64,000 nucleotides of DNA from assembly GCA_003577305.1 (NCBI GenBank), contig QEVL01000002.1, forward strand, positions 1-64,000, in the 5' to 3' direction. Under the pieces are notes generated by a model. It made no database searches and was not told where the DNA came from. It worked only from the letters and a program-made list of their open reading frames with translations. Below, one piece after another: positions 54,853 through 63,128 of this stretch. Made by a program: the position numbers and the translations under genes. This DNA is from Burkholderiales bacterium. GTDB taxonomy: Bacteria; Pseudomonadota; Gammaproteobacteria; Burkholderiales; Burkholderiaceae_E. How positions within the stretch are numbered: the first letter of the stretch is position 1; the number at the start of each line of letters is the position of its first letter.

Positions 54853-55425
54853 ATGACCACTTCCACCGACAAGTCCTACTTCGACCTGCACATCACGGGC
54901 CTCGGGTATCTCAATCGCATCCGCGAAGTGAAGCCCAAGAAAGGCGACGCCTTCCTGGCCTGCGACATTGCGGCGCTCAACGGTCCCAATGACAACGTGT
55001 CCTATGTCCGTTTCGACACGCGCGTCTCGGGCTCCGAAGCGCAGCACCTGGTCAGCCGCTGCGTGCAAGCCGTCGAGGCCGAAAGGAAGGTGATGATCGG
55101 CTTCCGCCTGGGCGATCTGTGGACCGACATCTTCACCTACACCAAGGGTAAGAACGCCGGCAAACCCGGCGTTAGCCTCAAGGCCCGCCTGCTGTTCATC
55201 AGTTGGATCAAGGTCGACGGCAAGCTCGTCTACAAGGCCGAACCCAAGCCGACCGAGGCCGACGATCGCCAGGATGGTGAGGAGCGCACCCCGGAAGTCC
55301 CCGCGACGACCGAAGCGCCCGCTGCTCGCCAAGCCCCCGCACCGCAGGCCACCCAGCCTGCTGCCGAAGCTGCCGATGAAGCCGCTGCCTATGCCCCCGC
55401 ATTGGCCGTTGCCGAGTCGTTCTGA
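54853..55425 (+). CDS. DUF3577 (STY4534-family) ICE protein
   Basis: 190 aa: STDKSYFDLHITGLGYLNRI, REVKPKKGDAFLACDIAALN, YVRFDTRVSGSEAQHLVSRC, VMIGFRLGDLWTDIFTYTKG. This is the DUF3577/STY4534 family, an OB-fold-like protein linked to ICE replication. The C-terminal third is a Pro/Ala/Glu-rich tail. TCAGGAG precedes the ATG. Headed by copy 3 of the leader. Confidence 0.9.
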   Translation: MTTSTDKSYFDLHITGLGYLNRIREVKPKKGDAFLACDIAALNGPNDNVSYVRFDTRVSGSEAQHLVSRCVQAVEAERKVMIGFRLGDLWTDIFTYTKGKNAGKPGVSLKARLLFISWIKVDGKLVYKAEPKPTEADDRQDGEERTPEVPATTEAPAARQAPAPQATQPAAEAADEAAAYAPALAVAESF

Positions 55426-55428
55426 TCC

Positions 55429-55461
55429 ACAAGGCCCCACCCCACGGGGCCTTGTCTCTTT
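55429..55461 (+). terminator. Intrinsic terminator
   Basis: ACAAGGCCCC (55429-55438) / GGGGCCTTGT (55446-55455), then CTCTTTC. The loop region includes a CCACCCC box like the gene leaders. Confidence 0.75.
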
Positions 55462-55479
55462 CGTCAGCAGGAGACCTTC

Positions 55480-56091
55480 ATGATCACCATCCCCGGCCAA
55501 TTGGCCATCAAGACCATCCACGGCAGGAACGGCGACTTCAACGTCGGCCGCCTGGCGACCTCGATCGGCGAGTTCGTCGTGAAGAACGCCGAGCTGGACC
55601 AGTACGCCGAAGGCAAGTACGAGGGTGATTTCATCATCACGGAAATCCGTCCCTCCACGTACAACGCCAACGGCCGCATGGTCATCGAGATCCGCGCCCA
55701 CCTGGGCGGGATGACGCTGTCCAACATCGACGCCCTGAGCCGCGACGACGCCCGCCGGCTGAGTCCGCAGGAAGTCGATCCGCTGGACGAGGAAACGCCG
55801 GCCCCTGCGCCCGCCGCACCGAAGGCACCCGCCCGAGGCAAGGCCCGCAAGTCGCGCGATCCCCTCGTCGATACCACGCCGTTCGGCAGCGAACCGGCCG
55901 CCACGTCACCCGCGGCTTCCGCCGATGCGGACGACGCAGCGCTGTTCGGCACGCTCTGGCCGCTGGGCGAGACCGTCAAGCTCGATGCCACCGTGGATCG
56001 CCGCGTCCTGCGTCAGCAGCGCGACCGGCTCGGCGAGCTGGGCTACGAGTTCGCTCCGCTGTCCCAGGACTGGCACCTCGCTACCGCCTGA
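55480..56091 (+). CDS. DUF3275 family ICE protein
   Basis: 203 aa. N-terminal domain ITIPGQLAIKTIHGRNGDFN, VGRLATSIGEFVVKNAELDQ, YAEGKYEGDFIITEIRPSTY is the DUF3275 signature. A Pro/Ala/Lys linker follows, and a C-terminal helix (VDRRVLRQQRDRLGELGYEF). Probably nucleic-acid binding; not characterised to my knowledge. Confidence 0.9.
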   Translation: MITIPGQLAIKTIHGRNGDFNVGRLATSIGEFVVKNAELDQYAEGKYEGDFIITEIRPSTYNANGRMVIEIRAHLGGMTLSNIDALSRDDARRLSPQEVDPLDEETPAPAPAAPKAPARGKARKSRDPLVDTTPFGSEPAATSPAASADADDAALFGTLWPLGETVKLDATVDRRVLRQQRDRLGELGYEFAPLSQDWHLATA

Positions 56092-56129
56092 CCAGTCGCC
56101 TGATCCACCGCCGCGCAAGCGGCATTCCA

Positions 56130-56158
56130 CCACCCGCCGGGGTTCTTCCCCCGGCGGG
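56130..56158 (+). promoter_or_regulatory. CCACCC-hairpin leader
   Basis: CCACCC (56130-56135) overlapping a 10-bp perfect stem CCCGCCGGGG (56133-56142) / CCCCGGCGGG (56149-56158). 34 nt before the ATG at 56193, no T-tract, so more likely a leader than a terminator. Confidence 0.55.
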
Positions 56159-56192
56159 GCGGAACTCCGGCCTTTGTCACAGGAGAAATCCC

Positions 56193-56588
56193 ATGGGCTG
56201 GACCTATGTCCGTACCTCGCGCGATCAACTGATCCGCGAGCTGACCGCAACGGAAGACACCGATCGCGGGCGCCGCGAAGTCATCGACCACGCGCTGATC
56301 GACAACGTGCTGTGGAGCGTGGTGCGCATCACCGCCAAGCAAGCAGGCCTGCGAGGGCTTGCGGCCGGCGATTCGGTCTGCATCATCTACTGCGACCTGC
56401 TGGAAGCCTCGGGCAACGAGTGGGGCTACAAGCCCCTCGTCGAGGCCGAGCATCCCTACTACTACTCGTGCCCGCTGCGCTTTCTCGCAATGGCGCCGGA
56501 GCAATGCGCCACCTGGCGCGCACGGGTGCACAGCTACCACGCACGCTTCGGTGGAGCAGGCAGCGCCGACGAATCGACGGCAGGGTGA
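56193..56588 (+). CDS. Hypothetical ICE protein
   Basis: 131 aa: GWTYVRTSRDQLIRELTATE, VLWSVVRITAKQAGLRGLAA, VCIIYCDLLEASGNEWGYKP, HPYYYSCPLRFLAMAPEQCA, WRARVHSY. Three to four conserved-looking cysteines and a basic surface. Small proteins of this look recur in ICEs; function unknown. ACAGGAG precedes the ATG. Confidence 0.75.
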   Translation: MGWTYVRTSRDQLIRELTATEDTDRGRREVIDHALIDNVLWSVVRITAKQAGLRGLAAGDSVCIIYCDLLEASGNEWGYKPLVEAEHPYYYSCPLRFLAMAPEQCATWRARVHSYHARFGGAGSADESTAG

Positions 56589-56595
56589 GGTTCAC

Positions 56596-56856
56596 ATGGA
56601 CAACATCTTGTCAACGCTCTCGGCCTCTCTGCTGGGCTTCGTCGAGGATCAGTTGTCCAACAACGACGTGTCCTCCGACGACGAGCTGTTGGAGCACTTC
56701 GTCGCCAACGGCCTCACCGAGGCGCAGGCGCGGCAGGCACTGACCTATCGCGACCTGTACCTGGGCCGCATCTACCTGGAAGGCTTCACGCCGATCCGCA
56801 CGGGTGCGCAGGCGTTGCGCTTCAACCCGCACAGCCGGCAATTCGAGTCGGACTGA
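56596..56856 (+). CDS. Small ICE protein, unknown
   Basis: 86 aa, acidic N-terminal half (LLGFVEDQLSNNDVSSDDEL) then FVANGLTEAQARQALTYRDL and YLGRIYLEGFTPI. 7 bp after the preceding stop, so co-transcribed. Terminated at 56908-56931. Confidence 0.72.
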   Translation: MDNILSTLSASLLGFVEDQLSNNDVSSDDELLEHFVANGLTEAQARQALTYRDLYLGRIYLEGFTPIRTGAQALRFNPHSRQFESD

Positions 56857-56907
56857 ACCACAGGCCCGCTCGTCCGGCCTGCATTCCTCTTCGTCAGACC
56901 CCCGTCC

Positions 56908-56933
56908 GGCCCTGCACCGCAGGGCCTTTTTCG
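56908..56933 (+). terminator. Intrinsic terminator
   Basis: GGCCCTGC-ACC-GCAGGGCC (56908-56926) followed by TTTTT. Confidence 0.85.
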
Positions 56934-57003
56934 TCCCCCGCAATCGCGCGCATCGGCAGCTCGCCTGTCGGTGCCCATTGCTTTTTCCTCACAGGAGATC
57001 GTC

Positions 57004-57843
57004 ATGCAACTCGCATCCCGCTTCGCCCCTCGTTCGCCGGTGCTGCGTTCGGACCATCCGTTGTCGGATGACCAGATTCGCACCGTCGCCCCGTCCATCT
57101 TCGCGGAGACCCCGCATGAAAGCCGTTCCCAGCGCTACAGCTACATCCCGACCGCCGCGGTTCTCACCGAGCTTCGCAAGGAAGGGTTCCAGCCGTTCAT
57201 GGTGTGCCAGACCCGCGTGCGCCATGAAGATCGGCGTGAGTTCACCAAGCACATGCTGCGCCTTCGTCATGCCAGCCAGATCAACGGCGCGGAGGCCAAC
57301 GAGATCATCCTGCTCAACTCCCACGACGGCAGCAGTTCCTACCAGATGCTCGCCGGCTTGTTCAGATTTGTTTGTATGAACGGTCTGGTCTGCGGCGACA
57401 CCACGGCCGACGTGCGCGTTCCGCACAAGGGCAACGTGACCGATCACGTCATCGAAGGCGCCTACGAGGTGCTGCGCGGCTTCGGCCAGGTGCAGGATTC
57501 TCGCGACGGCATGCGCGCCATCACGCTCGATGAGGGCGAGGCTGAAGTCTTCGCCCGATCGGCGCTGACGCTCAAGTACGACGACTCGGGCAAGGCCCTT
57601 CCGATCACCGAGAGCCAGATCCTGCGGCCGCGTCGTTTCGACGACAACCGACCGGATTTGTGGTCGGTCCTGAACCGAGTCCAGGAGAACCTGGTCAAGG
57701 GCGGCCTGAGCAGCCGCGCCGCCAACGGTCGCCAGCAGCGCACGCGGCCCGTGCAAGGCATCGACCAGAACGTGCGGCTCAACCGGGCGCTCTGGCTTCT
57801 GGCTGACGGCATGCGGCAACTGAAGGCTTCAAGAACGGCCTGA
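57004..57843 (+). CDS. DUF932 domain protein
   Basis: 279 aa. Contains SQRYSYIPTAAVLTELRKEG, FQPFMVCQTRVRHEDRREFT, EIILLNSHDGSSSYQMLAGL, FRFVCMNGLVCGDTTADVRV, the DUF932 phage/plasmid-protein signature. ACAGGAG precedes the ATG. DUF932 genes are widespread on mobile elements; no biochemical role known to me. Ends at a T-rich terminator. Confidence 0.92.
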   Translation: MQLASRFAPRSPVLRSDHPLSDDQIRTVAPSIFAETPHESRSQRYSYIPTAAVLTELRKEGFQPFMVCQTRVRHEDRREFTKHMLRLRHASQINGAEANEIILLNSHDGSSSYQMLAGLFRFVCMNGLVCGDTTADVRVPHKGNVTDHVIEGAYEVLRGFGQVQDSRDGMRAITLDEGEAEVFARSALTLKYDDSGKALPITESQILRPRRFDDNRPDLWSVLNRVQENLVKGGLSSRAANGRQQRTRPVQGIDQNVRLNRALWLLADGMRQLKASRTA

Positions 57844-57849
57844 ACTCCG

Positions 57850-57886
57850 GCGGACCTGCTCGCAAGGGCATGGTCCGCTTTTTCTC
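57850..57886 (+). terminator. Intrinsic terminator
   Basis: GCGGACC (57850-57856) / GGTCCGC (57872-57878) with inner TGC/GCA pairing, then TTTTTCTC. Confidence 0.8.
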
Positions 57887-58147
57887 GGGGCGCCGAATGC
57901 CGCGGGCCCGCGGGGCTGTCAGCAGTGGCTTCCCTAACCCGGCGATCGACGACCTTGCGGACAATCACCTCTGGCTGCAACCTCCCTGGCTTTTCCTCCC
58001 TGAGCCAAGCAGTCAATTTCGCCACCTCGGTTCGTTCCGGGGCGGCTCTTCTATTTCTGCGGTCTGGTGCCTGCCAATACGGGCACGGCGCACGGCCGTT
58101 TTGCGCTCGTCCCACGGAAGCCAATGAAGCAGGCTGCGCCCATGTCC
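57887..58147. other. Intergenic stretch before leader copy 4
   Basis: About 260 bp between the DUF932 terminator and the fourth leader element; a promoter is expected but no consensus hexamers stand out, and no gene is supported. Confidence 0.35.
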
Positions 58148-58213
58148 GTCGGCAATGCCGACAACATGCCCAGGTAGCCCAGACCTTCAAGGCTACGGTG
58201 CGTCGTGACGCAC
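58148..58213 (+). promoter_or_regulatory. Three-hairpin leader element, copy 4
   Basis: GTCGGC/GCCGAC (58148-58162), GTAGCC/GGCTAC (58174-58196), GTGCGT/ACGCAC (58198-58213), with ACCTTCAAGGCT conserved. Compared with the other copies both sides of each stem changed together. Ends 105 nt before the 58319 ATG. Confidence 0.75.
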
Positions 58214-58252
58214 TGGTTGTTCTTCTCGCCAAGACGCTCACCACGTTCCTTT

Positions 58253-58300
58253 CCACCCCATGGGGCAGTGACTGCCTCAGCGGGCGGTGCTGCCTCCTTC
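58253..58300 (+). promoter_or_regulatory. CCACCC-hairpin leader
   Basis: CCACCCC (58253-58259), TGGGGCAGTGACTGCC hairpin, then a second GGGCGGTGCTGCC run, before the ATG at 58319. Confidence 0.45.
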
Positions 58301-58318
58301 TTCATCGAGGACATCACC

Positions 58319-58975
58319 ATGCCCGTACCCACTGCTCCGAAACCGCTGTACCGCATCGACGAATGTCCCGACCTCATGGCCGATGGCTGCGTCGGCGACG
58401 AGAACGGCAACCTCGTCTTCCTCTCCATCTGGGCGCGCGACACCGCCGTCCAGCAGTTCCTGGCGCGCCTGACCCTCGGGCGCGACGAGCAGGGGCTGGA
58501 CCAGTTCCACATCGTCAACGCGCAGGGCGGCTCCATCCCGGTCTTCGTCGGCAACGTCGAGAACCTGGAGAAGCGCAGCACCCGCGCCTACCGCCGCACG
58601 TTGTTCGGTTCGCTGACCAACCTGTGGCTGTTCGACCGGCGTTGTGTGAGGCCCGACAAGGCCAATGCGAGCGCGCTGGTACTCCTGCCGCGCGATACCA
58701 CGCACCGGCTCGACCGCCTGTGGACGCTGGCGCAGGACACCTGCCCGCTGCCGCTGCTCGACCACTGGCGCGACCTCGTGCTGGAACTGCTGCAAAGCAG
58801 GTCGATGCTGACCCGCCTTCCGTTTGCCCTTGGGCCGCTGGAAGGTCATCGGCTCGCCATCGACGTGCCGGCGCTGACCCAGGCGCTGGGCGGCTTGATC
58901 CGCCAGGACGTTCTCACCACCGGCGAGCCCGCGAAGCGGATCACCTGCCAACGGCCGCTCGAAGCGGTGGCCTGA
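58319..58975 (+). CDS. Hypothetical ICE protein
   Basis: 218 aa: YRIDECPDLMADGCVGDENG, NLVFLSIWARDTAVQQFLAR, RAYRRTLFGSLTNLWLFDRR, LDHWRDLVLELLQSRSMLTR. No motif recognised. Headed by three-hairpin copy 4 and a CCACCC leader, closed by the terminator at 58987. Confidence 0.75.
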   Translation: MPVPTAPKPLYRIDECPDLMADGCVGDENGNLVFLSIWARDTAVQQFLARLTLGRDEQGLDQFHIVNAQGGSIPVFVGNVENLEKRSTRAYRRTLFGSLTNLWLFDRRCVRPDKANASALVLLPRDTTHRLDRLWTLAQDTCPLPLLDHWRDLVLELLQSRSMLTRLPFALGPLEGHRLAIDVPALTQALGGLIRQDVLTTGEPAKRITCQRPLEAVA

Positions 58976-58986
58976 ACTCGTCCCAC

Positions 58987-59015
58987 CGGACATGCACGCG
59001 CGCATGTCCGCTTTC
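58987..59015 (+). terminator. Intrinsic terminator
   Basis: CGGACATGC (58987-58995) / GCATGTCCG (59002-59010), then CTTTCC. Confidence 0.75.
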
Positions 59016-59041
59016 CTTCATCCTCAACCTAGGAGATTTCC

Positions 59042-60160
59042 ATGGCTCTCATGTTCCCGCGGCTTGCCCGCAACTTCGTGAAGAACGGGTACTTCCCGAC
59101 TGACGAACCCACGCTCGAAAGAGCGCTCGCCGCACTGTTGCCCGCGGACCCGTCCAATGGGCCGATGTGCATCCTCGATCCCTGCGCCGGCGAAGGCGTG
59201 GCGATCGCCGAAGCCGCGCACGCCCTCGGGCGCCAGCAGGTGCAGGCGTTCGCCGTCGAGTTCGACGCCGAGCGTGCGCGCCACGCACGGCAACTGGTCG
59301 ATCGCTGCATCCACGGCGACCTGATGGACACGCTCATCTCGCGCCAGTCGTTCGGCCTGCTGTGGCTCAACCCGCCGTATGGCGACCTCGCCAAGGATGC
59401 CAACGGCAACCTCGGCTACCAGGGCCAGGGCCGCGCCAGACTCGAGAAGCTGTTCTACCAGCGGACGCTGCCGCTGCTGCAGTATGACGGCGTGCTGGTG
59501 TTCATCGTGCCGTCCTACGTGCTCGATGCCGAGCTGGTCGGGTGGCTGACGCGCCACTTCGCCGAGCTGCGTATCTACCGTGCGGTGGAAACGCAGTTCA
59601 AGCAGGTGGTGGTCTTCGGTCGGCGTGTCCGCCGGCGCGACCAGGCATCGGATTCGGTGAAGGCTACGCGCGCGCTGCTGCTGCAGATCGGACAAGGCGA
59701 CGCCGAAGCCGAGGAACTGCCGCCCGCATGGCCGTTCCTGCCGTACACCGTGCCTGCCAGCCCGGCCGAGCCCGAGCACTTCTACCGCGTCACGATGGAG
59801 CCCGAGCAGTTCGCCGCTGAAGTCGGCCGACTGCAAGGGCTCTGGCCGATGGTCGATGCGCACCTGGGTGCCGCACAGCAGTCGCTGCGGCCACCGGCGC
59901 GCGCCTTGTCGCTCTGGCATACCGCCCTGGCCGTGGCCGCCGGCATGATTTCGGGCGTGGTGCGGTCCAAGGCCGGGCGGACCTTGGTCGTGAAAGGTGA
60001 CACCCACAAGGAGAAAACGCTCCAGACGGAGTTCACCGAGCGCGACGACGGCACCGTGGCCGAGACCCGCATCTTCACCGACAAGTTCGTGCCGGTCATC
60101 CGCGCCTGGGACATGACACCGGGCTCCGCGACGCGGGGCCAGGTGCTGACCATCCGCTGA
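59042..60160 (+). CDS. N6-adenine methyltransferase-like protein (DUF6094-type)
   Basis: 372-aa class I methyltransferase. SAM motif ILDPCAGEGVAIAEAAHALG (DPCAGEG 46-52), acidic AVEFDAERARHARQL and catalytic motif LLWLNPPYGDLA (NPPY 110-113), the amino-methyltransferase signature. There is no obvious target-recognition domain. Directly upstream of a SNF2-type helicase. TAGGAG precedes the ATG. May modify element DNA; target unknown. Confidence 0.88.
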   Translation: MALMFPRLARNFVKNGYFPTDEPTLERALAALLPADPSNGPMCILDPCAGEGVAIAEAAHALGRQQVQAFAVEFDAERARHARQLVDRCIHGDLMDTLISRQSFGLLWLNPPYGDLAKDANGNLGYQGQGRARLEKLFYQRTLPLLQYDGVLVFIVPSYVLDAELVGWLTRHFAELRIYRAVETQFKQVVVFGRRVRRRDQASDSVKATRALLLQIGQGDAEAEELPPAWPFLPYTVPASPAEPEHFYRVTMEPEQFAAEVGRLQGLWPMVDAHLGAAQQSLRPPARALSLWHTALAVAAGMISGVVRSKAGRTLVVKGDTHKEKTLQTEFTERDDGTVAETRIFTDKFVPVIRAWDMTPGSATRGQVLTIR

Positions 60161-60171
60161 TCGTTGTTCCC

Positions 60172-60195
60172 CGACGGCTTGCCGTCGCTCTTCTC
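60172..60195 (+). terminator. Intrinsic terminator candidate
   Basis: CGACGGC-TT-GCCGTCG (60172-60187) followed by CTCTTCTC; a weaker ACGGC/GCCGT hairpin with TTTCCTT follows at 60202-60224. Confidence 0.6.
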
Positions 60196-60224
60196 TCCAT
60201 CGACGGCTTCGCGCCGTTTCCTTC

Positions 60225-60269
60225 CCACCCTGGGGCATGTCATCGCCCCGCGAGGGAGGTGCATGCCCC
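60225..60269 (+). promoter_or_regulatory. CCACCC-hairpin leader
   Basis: CCACCC (60225-60230) then outer stem GGGGCATG (60232-60239) / CATGCCCC (60262-60269). Precedes the helicase ATG at 60289. Confidence 0.5.
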
Positions 60270-60288
60270 TCTTCTTTGGAGCATCACC

Positions 60289-62577
60289 ATGTCCCTCGAA
60301 ACTGTTCCCCCCGTTGAATCCGCGTCCGGCGACGCGCCCGTCCAGGACGACTTGCTGGAAGCGGCGGACTCCTCTCTCACGCTCAGCCTGCAGGACTTCG
60401 TGTCCGAGTTCGGCGACGAGCTGCTCGACTCCCTCAACCGCGCCAACCCGCCGGTCTACACCGGCCAGGCCCGGCCGCATCGTCAGATCGTGCTGGCGAG
60501 CCTCAAGCGCAAGCTGTTCCAAGCGCAGGCCGAAGTGGTCCATGCCGTGACCGAGCTGCTGGCCGACCGCGGCGAGCGCGCTGCGATCGTCAACGGCGAG
60601 ATGGGCTGCGGCAAAACGACGGTCGGCATTGCGACCGCCGCCGTGCTGCATGCCGAAGGCTACCGCCGCACCCTGGTGCTTTCGCCTCCCCACCTGGTCT
60701 ACAAGTGGCGGCGCGAGATCCAGGAGACGGTGGCCGGCGCCAAGGTCTGGGTGCTCAATGGCCCGGACACGCTGGTCAAGCTGATCAAGCTGCGCGAGCA
60801 GTTGGGCGTGCCGTCACCGAGCCAGGAGTTCTTCGTCCTGGGTCGCGTCAGGATGAGGATGGGCTTCCACTGGATGCCTGTCTTCAACCGGCGACGCACG
60901 CTCCACGGCGACGTGGGCACCTGCCCGGACTGCGGCCAGGTCATCACCGACCTCGATGGCGAGCCGATCAACCCGGTCGAGCTGCAAGCCGAGGAGTTCC
61001 GCCGCAAGTGCAGCCATTGCGCCGCGCCGCTGTGGACGCTGATCCGACCGCGAGGCCTGTCCGCCAGTGACCAGTCCTCAGCCGTGCTCAAAGCCTTGAA
61101 GCGCATCCCCACCATCGGAGAAGTCACCGCGCAGAGGCTCATGAAGCGCTTCGGCGATAGCTTCCTCGCCGCGATGTTGGGCGACAACGTGCACGAGTTC
61201 ATCAATTTGATGGACGGCAACGGAGAGCTGGTCTTTTCTGACCGCCAGGCGACCCGGATGGAACGGGCGATGGCGAACATGGAGTTCGGTTTCGGCGAGG
61301 GTGGCTACCAGCCCAGCGAGTTCATCAAACGCTACCTGCCGCAAGGCACGTTCGACCTGCTCATCGCCGACGAGGCCCACGAGTACAAGAACGGTGGCAG
61401 CGCGCAGGGCCAAGCCATGGGTGTGCTCGCAGCGAAGTCACGCAAGACCTTGCTGCTCACTGGCACGCTGATGGGCGGCTACGGCGACGACCTTTTTCAC
61501 CTGCTGTTCCGAGCCCTGCCTGGGCGAATGATCGAAGACGGCTACCGCCCGACCAAGAGCGGCAGCATGACCTCGGCAGCCATGGCGTTCATGCGCGACC
61601 ACGGCGTGCTCAAGGACATCTATTCCGAGAGCACAGGCACCGCGCACAAGACGGCCAAGGGCACCAAGGTGTCGGTGCGCACGGTCAAGGCGCCGGGCTT
61701 CGGTCCCAAGGGTGTGCTGCGTTGCGTCCTGCCGTTCACGGTCTTCCTGAAGTTGAAGGACATCGGCGGCAACGTGCTGCCGGCCTACGACGAGGAGTTT
61801 CGCGAGGTGGCGATGGACACGGCGCAAGCCGCGGCCTACCGCGACCTGTCGGGACGACTGACCTCGGAGCTGAAGCAGGCGCTGGCGAAGCGCGACACGA
61901 CGCTGCTGGGCGTGGTCCTCAACGTGCTGCTGGCCTGGCCGGATTGCTGCTTCCGGTCGGAGACGGTGGTGCACCCGCGCACGCGCGCCACCCTGGCGTT
62001 CGTTCCCGCTCAGTTCAGCGAGCTGGAGGTGATGCCGAAGGAGCGCGAGCTGATCGAAATCTGCCGGCAGGAGAAGGCAGCGGGTCGCAAGACCCTGGTC
62101 TACAGCGTCTACACCGGCACGCGCGATACCACGTCGCGTTTGAAGGTGCTGCTGGAGCAGGAAGGCCTCAAGGTCGCGGTGTTGCGCGCAAGCGTGGATG
62201 CCGCACGACGCGAGGACTGGATCGCCGAGCAGATTGATCGCGGCATCGACGTGCTCGTCACGAACCCGGAGCTGGTCAAGACGGGGCTCGACCTGTTGGA
62301 GTTCCCCACGATCGTCTTCATGCAAAGCGGCTACAACGTGTATTCGTTGCAGCAGGCGGCGCGCCGGTCGTGGCGCATCGGGCAGAAGCAGCCGGTGCGC
62401 GTGATCTACCTGGGCTACGCCGACTCCTCGCAGATGACCTGCCTGGGGCTGATGGCCCGCAAGATCATGGTGTCGCAGAGCACATCGGGAGACGTGCCCG
62501 AATCCGGGCTCGATGTCCTGAACCAGGACGGCGATTCCGTCGAGGTAGCGCTGGCGCGTCAACTCGTCGTCGCCTGA
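60289..62577 (+). CDS. SNF2/SF2-type helicase with zinc motif
   Basis: 762 aa. Walker A NGEMGCGKTTVGIATAAVLH (GCGKTT 106-111), DEAH box at 361-364 (LLIADEAHEYKNGG), motif III TGTLMGGYGDDLFHLLF, and a C-terminal RecA lobe with VTNPELVKTGLDLLEFP and QAARRSWRIGQKQPVRVIYL, the SNF2-type motif VI. A Cys4 cluster (CPDCGQ near 212, CSHC near 243) is inserted in lobe 1. Core ICE gene following the methyltransferase. Confidence 0.92.
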   Translation: MSLETVPPVESASGDAPVQDDLLEAADSSLTLSLQDFVSEFGDELLDSLNRANPPVYTGQARPHRQIVLASLKRKLFQAQAEVVHAVTELLADRGERAAIVNGEMGCGKTTVGIATAAVLHAEGYRRTLVLSPPHLVYKWRREIQETVAGAKVWVLNGPDTLVKLIKLREQLGVPSPSQEFFVLGRVRMRMGFHWMPVFNRRRTLHGDVGTCPDCGQVITDLDGEPINPVELQAEEFRRKCSHCAAPLWTLIRPRGLSASDQSSAVLKALKRIPTIGEVTAQRLMKRFGDSFLAAMLGDNVHEFINLMDGNGELVFSDRQATRMERAMANMEFGFGEGGYQPSEFIKRYLPQGTFDLLIADEAHEYKNGGSAQGQAMGVLAAKSRKTLLLTGTLMGGYGDDLFHLLFRALPGRMIEDGYRPTKSGSMTSAAMAFMRDHGVLKDIYSESTGTAHKTAKGTKVSVRTVKAPGFGPKGVLRCVLPFTVFLKLKDIGGNVLPAYDEEFREVAMDTAQAAAYRDLSGRLTSELKQALAKRDTTLLGVVLNVLLAWPDCCFRSETVVHPRTRATLAFVPAQFSELEVMPKERELIEICRQEKAAGRKTLVYSVYTGTRDTTSRLKVLLEQEGLKVAVLRASVDAARREDWIAEQIDRGIDVLVTNPELVKTGLDLLEFPTIVFMQSGYNVYSLQQAARRSWRIGQKQPVRVIYLGYADSSQMTCLGLMARKIMVSQSTSGDVPESGLDVLNQDGDSVEVALARQLVVA

Positions 62578-62590
62578 CCCACGTGCTCAT

Positions 62591-62628
62591 GCCGGCGGCC
62601 CCACCAGGCCGCCGGCTTCTTTTCTTTC
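62591..62628 (+). terminator. Intrinsic terminator
   Basis: GCCGGCGGCC (62591-62600) / GGCCGCCGGC (62607-62616), then TTCTTTTCTTT. Confidence 0.85.
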
Positions 62629-62671
62629 CCCTCATTCATTCAACGCCTCTGCGGAGGCCAGGAGTCATCTC

Positions 62672-63112
62672 ATGGACAACATGCATATCGCGGTCGCGTG
62701 CCGCAATGCTTCGGGCATGCCCGACGTTCCCGTCTTCACCGTGGCTGTCACGCCGCGGGACATCGAAGAAGGCACCCACTACGACAAGGCCATCGCACTG
62801 GCCGAAGACGCCCGCTACGAAGGCCCCTTCGTCTGCTTCGACGCCGAGGAAGCCGGCCCCATTCTGGTCGCGGCAAGGGCGCTGGACCTGATTCCCCAAG
62901 TGGTCGTGATCGACATGACCGATGGGGCCGTGCAATCGGTGCGCTGCGACGCGGGCGAGATCAAGGTGATCTGCTACGACGAAAACGACACCGAAGAAAC
63001 GTCCGCTGCCATGGCCGACCGTCCCTTGGGCGAAGGCGGCCAGCTCGTGCGGTGCTGGGCTCACGTCCAGACCGCCGATGTCGACCCAGGTTTGACCAAA
63101 GTCCGAGGCTGA
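62672..63112 (+). CDS. Hypothetical ICE protein
   Basis: 146 aa: NMHIAVACRNASGMPDVPVF, TVAVTPRDIEEGTHYDKAIA, LAEDARYEGPFVCFDAEEAG, PQVVVIDMTDG. Alpha/beta and acidic; no catalytic motif recognised. CCAGGAG precedes the ATG. Closed by a terminator at 63129. Confidence 0.75.
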   Translation: MDNMHIAVACRNASGMPDVPVFTVAVTPRDIEEGTHYDKAIALAEDARYEGPFVCFDAEEAGPILVAARALDLIPQVVVIDMTDGAVQSVRCDAGEIKVICYDENDTEETSAAMADRPLGEGGQLVRCWAHVQTADVDPGLTKVRG

Positions 63113-63128
63113 ACCGTCCTCGATCTTC

